A stretch of 54,328 bases of DNA from a virus. Shown here in pieces: positions 50,601 to 54,328 of the stretch. A program made the translations under genes and the position numbers. The stretch lies in IMG/VR virus record IMGVR_UViG_3300021602_000009, positions 1 through 54,328 of that record; one strand, given 5' to 3'. Below the pieces are notes generated by a model. That model did no database searches. It worked only from the letters and a program-made list of their open reading frames with translations, and was not told the origin of the DNA. Numbering within the stretch: the stretch's first letter is position 1; every line of letters starts with the position of its first letter.

Positions 50601-53600
50601 ATTTGTTGCGGTCGTTTGCCGAAGGCGTATTATTCAATTCAGGAACAGACGCACCGAACTTAAACCAGGGCAAAGGCGGAAAAGAATACGACAAGAAAGC
50701 ACAAGAAACCTTGTCGGAATTCCGCAAAGCCGTATTGGTTTACAATACCAACCAAAAAACCACCGGCAGACGTGACCAACGCGAAGGTACAGACTATTAT
50801 GCCACACCCGAACCGGTAGGACAAAAAATGGTTGATTGGTTAGGACTACAAGCCGGAGAAACAGCAATGGAACCAAGCGCAGGACACGGAGCAATAGCAA
50901 TGTGGTTTCCTGAAAAAGTAAACGTAACCGTAGTTGAGCCAAGTTATAAGCTATTCTCAAAACTGAATGCACGAGCAGGAGGAGGAGGTAGAAAGATGAT
51001 TAATGATATATTCGAGAATTTGAATGTAATCAATAAGTTCAACGGAGTAGCCATGAATCCACCGTTTGGAAGTGGCGGTAAAACAGCCGTGGAGCATGTG
51101 GCCAAAGCATTTGACCATTTACAGAACAACGGACGTATAGTAGCCATTATTCCACAAGGACAGGCCGATGGACGGTTGGACAAATTCCTTGAAGAAAACA
51201 ATAACGCTCACTTAGTAGCTTCGATAAAACTACCTTCAGTAACTTTTGAACAAGCCGGAACGAAAGTAGGGACACGCATTGTGGTGATTGATAGGATTGA
51301 TTTGCCAACGGAATACGCGGTAAGACAAGAAATAAGCAAAGAAGAAACCAACGACATTGTTTCAGGCAAAAGAATTGGTTTTATGTCAAAGGAAGAAAAG
51401 GCAGCAGCTATTGAAAAACGCATGAATGAAATTCGTGCTGAACTTCCACGGACACAGAATATGGATTTGTCGGGAGACAAAAACATTGATGAACTATTCA
51501 ATGAGATTGAGGATTTGAGCGTAGAGCCAAGACAAAACCCCTCCGCTTCGCTCGTCCCCTTAGAAAGGGGACAGTCGGAAGGAGAAGTTGTTGCGGAAAA
51601 TACGAACGAAGGTAAATTACTTCCGGTAGAAGAATTTGTGCATACTCAAACAGGACAAAAGCTGTACAACGTGAAGATAAACGGACGTAGTGACGATTAT
51701 ACCACTATGTCGGATATAGCTAAGAAATTCAATCCTTACAACGCTGGCCGTCCGTGGAATAAATTTTCGAAAGGATTTTTATTTGCTGACAGGAATGATG
51801 CGGTGAAGTTTAAGAATGAAGTGGAAGAAGTGAAGCCGGAATATAAACTTGTAGATGAGAATGATAAAAAGTCATTAAGTCCGTCAGAAAAAACACAAAA
51901 TAAAATTGATTCAAAGTTTCCAACGCCTGAATACAAAATTATAGGCGAAAAAGGCGCAGCTAACCTTGACAAAGCCGAAGAAGCTACTACCAGACTGGAT
52001 AATTTGAAGGTTGCAAGGGAAATGGAGAAAACATTTAACAAACAATCGGAAAAAGATATTAAAGATGGGTGGCTTAATGAAAACTATGCTTTTGTAAGAC
52101 AAACTAAAGATAATAAATTAATACGCCTTGCTACCGGTTGGGAAAAAGGAGTGGATGGATTGTGGAGGTATGAAGTTCCGGACGGAAAATTCTCAAAAAG
52201 AATGCTACAAGAGAAACATGATGGGCAAATGAAACTTTCCGAAGCATGGGAGGACGAACAACTGTTTAAGACATATCCACAATTGAAAGATATTGATGTT
52301 GATATGTTTGTTGGTCGTTTTGCAAAGAAAGGTGGAAGTTTTAATCCTGAAACTAATAAAATAATAATTGCTGCAAACGAAACAGAACAAGCACGTTCAA
52401 TAATGGTGCATGAGATTCAACATACCATACAGCACGAAGAAGGTTTTGCACAGGGTGGAAGTGTAGACATGTTTTCAAATTCAAGAAATAATACAAGAAG
52501 ATTATTTACTGATTTAGATGAAGCATTTGACAAATTAGGATATACTGAATGGCTTAAAAATGCGGACGATGACACGTTTAAGAAAATAATGTCAATTGAT
52601 AAGAATTTTGCAGGTATGTACGTTTTTGCCGAAACCCAAAGCGAAAACGTGAAAAGCAAAATGATTAAGAAATTAGATGAAGCTGATGCAGTAATCAAAG
52701 AAAACGATGCTATTTTTGGAAAACACGGTAGATATGCAGATATAAAAGATACACAACTATATCATAATCTTTCCGGTGAAGTAGAAGCTCGTAATGCTTC
52801 CACCCGAATGAACTTAACCCCTGAAGAACGCCAACAACGTTTACTCAGCGAAACAGCCGACGTAGCACCAGAAGAACAGATTGTATTAATGGACGGATTA
52901 GGAGTAAGCGAAAGCGTACCCGAAAAACCTGAATTTACACCCGAAAAACCCCTTCAACAATACGCCACGGAGATAAACGCTTATAATGAGAAGATAAAAG
53001 CCATTGAGGACCGGAAGCAGGAATTGAAGAAAAAGCGTGATGACAAGACAATAAGCAATGTGGACTTTGAGAAACAAGCACAGCAGTTGAATGTAGAGAA
53101 ATCGCATTTAGTAGAAAAGCTGAAAAGGATTGAAGCGGGGACGAGTAAGCCGGAGGACTTTGAAGAAGTAGGTAGTAGGCAGTCGGCAGTCGGTAGTGAA
53201 GAAAATACAACAGTAAGCAGTAATAAGCAAGCAGCAAGCAGTGAGGGAACAAAACCACCTACTCCACCAACCACAAGTAAGGCTACCAAATTGGCAGCGG
53301 AAGCCGGTGAGAATATATCGGAAAAGTTGCGGGACGAATTAGATTCAAAGATTGGTCGTGGCGAAGGTAAGTTGGCATTCCGTTTACAAGAAGCATATCA
53401 GGATCAGCATTTGGCAGTAAAAGAATTTCAGGAAGTATTGAAAAATAACGGAATGAAGATTACTCCAATGAATGACTGGTATATGCGTGTAACTGCATTG
53501 GGTGGAATGAATGACAGTCAGATGGATTATTACGAGCACCATTTCAATCTTCCTATTATGAAGGAAGTGAACCGCATGGAGAAAATATCTTCTTACCGTG

Positions 53601-54328
53601 ATATTGAAAACTACATGATGCAGAAACATGGATTGGAGCGTAATGAATGGATGAGCCAGGAAGAAGCTAAAAAAGAATTGGACAAAAAATATAACTTTGA
53701 TGAATACGACCAACAGGAAAAGTCATTGAACAAGCAAGCTGAAAAACTGGATGAACAAATAAAGTCAGCAGATGAAAATACTGAAACTGAAAATTTAAAA
53801 AAACAATTGAGTGATGTTTACAAAGAGCTTACTCAACTTGAAAAAAAGAGAAAATTCAGGGAAAAAATGAAAGATGCTGAATTTAATGGCATTAAAAACA
53901 CGTTGGAAGAAGCAGAAGCCAATAAATGGTACGAAAATCAAAAGGAATATATTGATAATTCATTGCAAAACGAAAGCATTACACCGGAAGAATATGAGAA
54001 AAGAGTAAAGAATTTAGATATTATCTTTGAAAAAGGTTACAAAAATAAGTACGAAGCTAAAGACTATTCCGGTATCACTGCCATTGAAGAAGAAACAGGC
54101 ATGCCGGCACAACAATATATTGACGAATTTGAAGCTAAACACGATGTAACCAGGTTTTGGGAACTGATAAACAAAGCCACTAAAAACGCTACACAGACAC
54201 AGTTTGACAATGGAATGTTGGATAAAGAAACCTTTGAAGATTTAAAGACACGGTACAAGTACTATATTCCGTTACGTGGATTTGACAAAGAAATAGCAGA
54301 GGACCGTTACGATTACAGTCCTGATAAC
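41690..54328 (+). CDS. Giant polyvalent protein (runs over the circle junction; 4,949 aa in all)
   Basis: The frame is open from ATG 41690 to the window end and continues at 1-2339; 14,850 bases in total. Domains in order: two short repeats (LYDQLTTDGYNLGDYNTF, residues 10-60); a hydrophobic segment (about 258-300); an inorganic-pyrophosphatase-like domain (about 1517-1665: HYGELDGTVGYDNDPIDVFI); a zincin-like HETAH (1785-1789); an SF2 helicase with GTGTGKT at 2415, DESH at 2501, SATPF and QIEGRPYRIG; an N6-adenine-type methyltransferase with EPSAGHGA and NPPF at 3123; a second zincin HEIQH at 3574 with EGFAQGG and GEVEARN; and the LPD38-like C-terminus. The layout is that of polyvalent proteins such as P1 DarB, which are packaged and injected to protect phage DNA from restriction. 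The helicase-methyltransferase order supports this; the rest is inferred. Confidence 0.85.
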   Translation, partial: MPTNDKVQALYDQLTTDGYNLGDYNTFATKLDNPEKVKSLYEGITKDGYNVGDFDTFSSKIGSAPMTRPQEQSYALTPEIKQGIDIGNGGSVKDAQGNVSTPYPRKGTIDSTSINTPSVEIPASELPQDNNRIVIPTLDYGVKPLQNDAIKPLQDYQPIKLATQKEAINPTNNPKIDVNKPAQVKSRNWDQRILDSAIQSVNSLGGGVEGAIGDYYQKMQDIWGFDWMGKLADKFSLASAEVNEGAKDFKKNNPEEGLPEMIGGILPMAAATVADVYTGGALTPAIMGTFGVSGYGDGIRMYDDIKSANGEQGDDLARTGAGLGYSAVMLGTMNALTKFGVGGVQKLAKSAVLPEIISNVFKSSPKAFEGGAKELFEAYAKAQPSIAGQLLKNGVHSVATMEGMELSKMGINALIGQKQTLKDWTNTATSAAVSGLLFTAVAPFSIKYANDANLARIMAQKEVTIAMDGKNPIELIPTKNGMQGRTPDNKLVKVTPEMENNSFTIESNHFIDLLKQFKQSKTVDPNLERNVFSNRVAGVLKNFITDKGNIQVAVDEQGNKLYISGKDENGNLIGVNGSGEVQPIPENAKIESAPVGDVHESIMAEYDKQQKNGDKRDNSDVLQNALPDGTDNMESIVNPTIPEDIDPINPTSHVQVGIETLQTQQAMEKALEGMDFTFDPKVAELDPQEQHAILLQVLEDEKLSDEQKQSISDYLNSVAVSKQLHAQRQIARNNQLQFVNDELRGSVNQKTGTLVRANIKGDENAQNVFVTGGLAIKTTPPPSGTPLETSGELREFEVDPENSDETIFYKTGRKNANGTPEVLPTTIDNLEVVDQSDLEQTISETQAAWNDHFQKQDNGIDAAVQEYFAPTTSPNPSQGGEQNQDPLQGISSGDTVNYIDDNGDQQSGIIQIDPVLRQEGKVFINDEEWPMENVLPKQSQEPSAKSQDSVDNGDVADNKQQPTSQYPELQDGTPDFNNMTDEQVINYTRETKGEEAANALVQRQVKRLQGQISENQRATAKHTEDTNKLLAKSKTMQEDNAIEAKQAAKAIALKEEFTTLSTKLAEMQTYLPKVEAPAPVETPQQAPKLRPEIAQLQKEEAERKAKEEAVSSKQSAVSSEEPKPIESAINDENPAISGEKNKINTPFQQRQNNLGDYVDMEDYILRAIAGGLKFKWKTDGVKKGMADELGFGDKVGERRNYLNLIDEKNGITPQDFAHNIWNEYGEDGNAGEIPGVRNMTDQDILNLVHDVLRATKSNTSALEQAEAKRNNFELTPEDYGIYDSLTPQEINYLEQIPDDILESYLGITNFTPEQLDYVTNLQNEYGKTNDQSANSSPSERNQGLESEESIQSGQSNRQEVVEQKFLTEKEFIKQYLLDYIDKNGISEQDFEDSDSYDDIFNEASDTYPEYITELKNTGKLQEWFDSAKLGDKISIRKGTETAGFEVNDFVDTNKEKNDSKAKREEEKKAEQERLFKSIGIDKKSNNQPKEPVLSQPQLDTQELDTYIAEQDHNTNPTDKQKETGIYPKARVNLQHHNITIETLKGTERSGIDEGGQKWSVTMQNHYGELDGTVGYDNDPIDVFIGPNPKQGEIFVVDQILPDGSFDESKVMLGFDSAEEAKAAYMSNYSEGWDGFGSITPAGDNFKAWLYDGKKQKKPFAEYVGTPKAVETSGDNGDVADNKTQLTPSERYDNATTPEERHAAAVEIVQALEKTLHVGTTPAQVLKSTDEFMSTLKTHISDAEYQKAEQYLASGQKLAAVRLGGKILINMEHNFDAKVLTESYMHETAHKAFDVAFRGEDLSNLDIPNIQDYIPSVYWGEDNAMKATEVVAHYVEELLNKYTPEQIKNGEIDLSLLNEDVQYIVTKTLNKLTNGKIDSIGQERFNDLRSISASDRGIQADGHSGKNDVGETGDSKPDNGKPGTEPRFTNGKIISKTKTPIGTEVKVKYKTPIGAETKIFYTDGEIPMTFNTEADIDKFKESLSGQVQSEIKPETERERILREKLDKLRGKLGINEKPEYKISEPTGKLDDTGQLVSDNISIGKDIPQGETFAEWQKSKLPEWTDYALQIVNKVANKQYLEQMDLQDLATIYNAAVRNNYQGWEQSDINDVVSILVHNNIFRVRDEAERKRYENIYRAIKNLQPEFKRLDSETTDLALDITEMLFEDGDVSFPDYSARMIEAMGEGIKPYLSGFYELSRVSVPQEGMTPAAEVANFDIKNFNHKEYVSNRPRNSQPNSTPANEVRPDADLIPVNGAGSGSMGSRSPKSGGKTVGQPSGKSRGDLQPTLFGEQSDNELLPTESAVEKPATGDTDGRGNGIDSPERHLFDGGTSESGHQDNVGLPETFKERTARKIIEQRNAEYIPVQLMDEANVRETLPLLLPEQQDDVLKAENRFFGEQHKTNEAAHGKGMLFTNGTGTGKTYTGLGIAKRFDKQGKKNILIVVPSEAKIGDWVQDGQNIGLSITPLTSTKDAGQNAVITTYANFRANDALKDRDFDLVMYDESHRLMEEKSGATSSTTNAHYGHSNVSEWQAFNRLQSINPAYQEIEALYEQIRTARDKRPLEEKVLQLQKAYNQNVKLVLQERAKRAYENTKVVFLSATPFKGHFNLKYANGSLFDWGNETITNGRGSRVNPEAQFYLNNFGSAYEWKFHRLQKKQNSNAEAVAMQEIEFSQRLMAQGAMSGRAIESDKDYSREFPLVALDKAEVFNQALNEIYSDEFGELSEAAHKVFNDYNYTTKLFESLKASMNIQRIQDHLDLGRKVIVFHRRKQANVLPPFQSILDQTRQLADQYVSEAVETNDIAKKAELIHKANEMRKKSEQFETKYADLLTYEQTLNYDPSITQINEAFPGQVVSMNGDTPKKDKSKNVALFNDDNSGKNIIVVQEEAGKEGISLHDTTGKHQRVLISLSLPISSTTALQIEGRPYRIGNESDAIFEYPLLGLDQEISDFGQKINKKLSTTENLAIGDQARDLLRSFAEGVLFNSGTDAPNLNQGKGGKEYDKKAQETLSEFRKAVLVYNTNQKTTGRRDQREGTDYYATPEPVGQKMVDWLGLQAGETAMEPSAGHGAIAMWFPEKVNVTVVEPSYKLFSKLNARAGGGGRKMINDIFENLNVINKFNGVAMNPPFGSGGKTAVEHVAKAFDHLQNNGRIVAIIPQGQADGRLDKFLEENNNAHLVASIKLPSVTFEQAGTKVGTRIVVIDRIDLPTEYAVRQEISKEETNDIVSGKRIGFMSKEEKAAAIEKRMNEIRAELPRTQNMDLSGDKNIDELFNEIEDLSVEPRQNPSASLVPLERGQSEGEVVAENTNEGKLLPVEEFVHTQTGQKLYNVKINGRSDDYTTMSDIAKKFNPYNAGRPWNKFSKGFLFADRNDAVKFKNEVEEVKPEYKLVDENDKKSLSPSEKTQNKIDSKFPTPEYKIIGEKGAANLDKAEEATTRLDNLKVAREMEKTFNKQSEKDIKDGWLNENYAFVRQTKDNKLIRLATGWEKGVDGLWRYEVPDGKFSKRMLQEKHDGQMKLSEAWEDEQLFKTYPQLKDIDVDMFVGRFAKKGGSFNPETNKIIIAANETEQARSIMVHEIQHTIQHEEGFAQGGSVDMFSNSRNNTRRLFTDLDEAFDKLGYTEWLKNADDDTFKKIMSIDKNFAGMYVFAETQSENVKSKMIKKLDEADAVIKENDAIFGKHGRYADIKDTQLYHNLSGEVEARNASTRMNLTPEERQQRLLSETADVAPEEQIVLMDGLGVSESVPEKPEFTPEKPLQQYATEINAYNEKIKAIEDRKQELKKKRDDKTISNVDFEKQAQQLNVEKSHLVEKLKRIEAGTSKPEDFEEVGSRQSAVGSEENTTVSSNKQAASSEGTKPPTPPTTSKATKLAAEAGENISEKLRDELDSKIGRGEGKLAFRLQEAYQDQHLAVKEFQEVLKNNGMKITPMNDWYMRVTALGGMNDSQMDYYEHHFNLPIMKEVNRMEKISSYRDIENYMMQKHGLERNEWMSQEEAKKELDKKYNFDEYDQQEKSLNKQAEKLDEQIKSADENTETENLKKQLSDVYKELTQLEKKRKFREKMKDAEFNGIKNTLEEAEANKWYENQKEYIDNSLQNESITPEEYEKRVKNLDIIFEKGYKNKYEAKDYSGITAIEEETGMPAQQYIDEFEAKHDVTRFWELINKATKNATQTQFDNGMLDKETFEDLKTRYKYYIPLRGFDKEIAEDRYDYSPDN
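45011..45053 (+). repeat. Heptamer repeats in frame in the giant gene
   Basis: About six units (AGTAAGC, AGTCAGC) encode EEAVSSKQSAVSSEE. A similar tract at 44507-44534 has the period-7 unit AGCCAAG, and another at about 53166-53250 encodes EVGSRQSAVGSEE and a Ser/Gln-rich stretch. Confidence 0.8.
48363..48749 (+). CDS. Overlapping gene in another frame inside the giant gene (candidate)
   Basis: A 128-aa frame (+1 relative to the giant gene) with an ATG and a protein-like sequence: MYLIDQETANQIALQPMKYD, a central helix EAEAWEAEARKVVEKQSDSQ, and ILTAEEMALIAQKDIFLTEE near the end. It lies over the linker before the helicase, where the giant frame is Gly/Ser/Pro-rich and unstructured. Frame 0 is closed by a stop codon at 48324, so it is a separate start, not a simple frameshift extension. 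Both frames are free of stops over 128 codons. It may be a real embedded gene or the trace of an older gene; the sequence alone does not decide. Confidence 0.4.
   Translation: MYLIDQETANQIALQPMKYDQMQTLFQSTEPEAEAWEAEARKVVEKQSDSQVARAVVIYSPLYLENKAITNYCQQNPQLRNQLPEILTAEEMALIAQKDIFLTEEQVNQVIKITLDYQKRLKSAQPEK
51536..51572 (+). repeat. Palindromic repeat, family A, copy 6, in frame in the giant gene
   Basis: AACCCCTCCGCTTCGCTCG with CCCCTTAGAAAGGGG; it encodes QNPSASLVPLERGQ in the giant protein between the methyltransferase and the second zincin. The intergenic copies elsewhere are 85-95 percent like it. Confidence 0.85.
54201..54326 (+). repeat. Terminal redundancy (copy of bases 1-126)
   Basis: Bases 54201-54326 equal 1-126; the last two bases (AC) differ from positions 127-128 (TG). 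This is the overlap left by assembling a circle (or a terminally redundant, permuted genome). The unit length is about 54,200 bp. Confidence 0.95.

Overview
The window is one complete, circularly closed genome of a temperate podovirus-like phage of a Bacteroidetes (Bacteroidota) host. The first 126 bases recur at 54201-54326, so the unit is about 54,200 bp and the ends cut one giant gene. The host assignment rests on the promoter signature (TTTG, 19-20 nt, TAnnTTTG), on Bacteroidetes-type families (DUF4494-like, arm-domain tyrosine integrase with GMN in place of the first catalytic arginine) and on A+T-rich spacers filled with heptamer and palindromic repeats. It is a phage because it carries TerL, portal, scaffold, major capsid protein, connector, tail fibre, lysis genes, internal virion proteins and a polyvalent protein. 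It is temperate because it carries an integrase next to a tRNA-Pro(TGG) attP core and a repressor region.

Layout: 1-2339 is the C-terminus of the giant gene. 2340-3226 is non-coding and rich in inverted repeats. 3227-10465 (mostly minus strand) is an accessory block: HTH protein, RusA resolvase, XerD-like recombinase, an integron-like array of gene cassettes with four attC-type sites (5431-8794) carrying a C5 methyltransferase, an adenine/N4 methyltransferase, a lipoprotein and two small unknown genes, then a zinc-finger protein, a rhomboid protease, a HAD phosphatase and an HTH protein. 10608-22279 (plus) is a late block: scaffold, capsid, connector, tail fibre with an SGNH esterase and a perfect 411-bp duplication, holin-like proteins, M15 endolysin, spanin-like protein, a candidate circularly permuted tmRNA (about 19262-19573) and TerL. 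22318-25515 (minus) is the lysogeny block. 25644-32307 (plus) is an early operon of about 20 small genes headed by a KilA-N protein and ending with a replication-initiator-like gene. 33292 to the end (plus) holds portal, a large tail protein, internal virion proteins and the giant polyvalent protein of 4,949 aa, which runs over the circle junction.

How it fits together: a host promoter-type signal at 25545-25575 drives the early genes, opposed by the repressor at 25144-25515. Late genes build the particle. The giant protein resembles phage polyvalent proteins that enter the host with the DNA; it has pyrophosphatase-like, two zincin-like, SF2 helicase and DNA methyltransferase domains, as in P1 DarB. 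Together with the two cassette methyltransferases this gives three separate DNA-modifying activities, best read as defence against restriction. The two most unusual systems are the integron-like cassette array beside a recombinase without the usual IntI insertion, and the phage-encoded permuted tmRNA. Both rest on base-pairing visible in the sequence; neither could be tested by search here.
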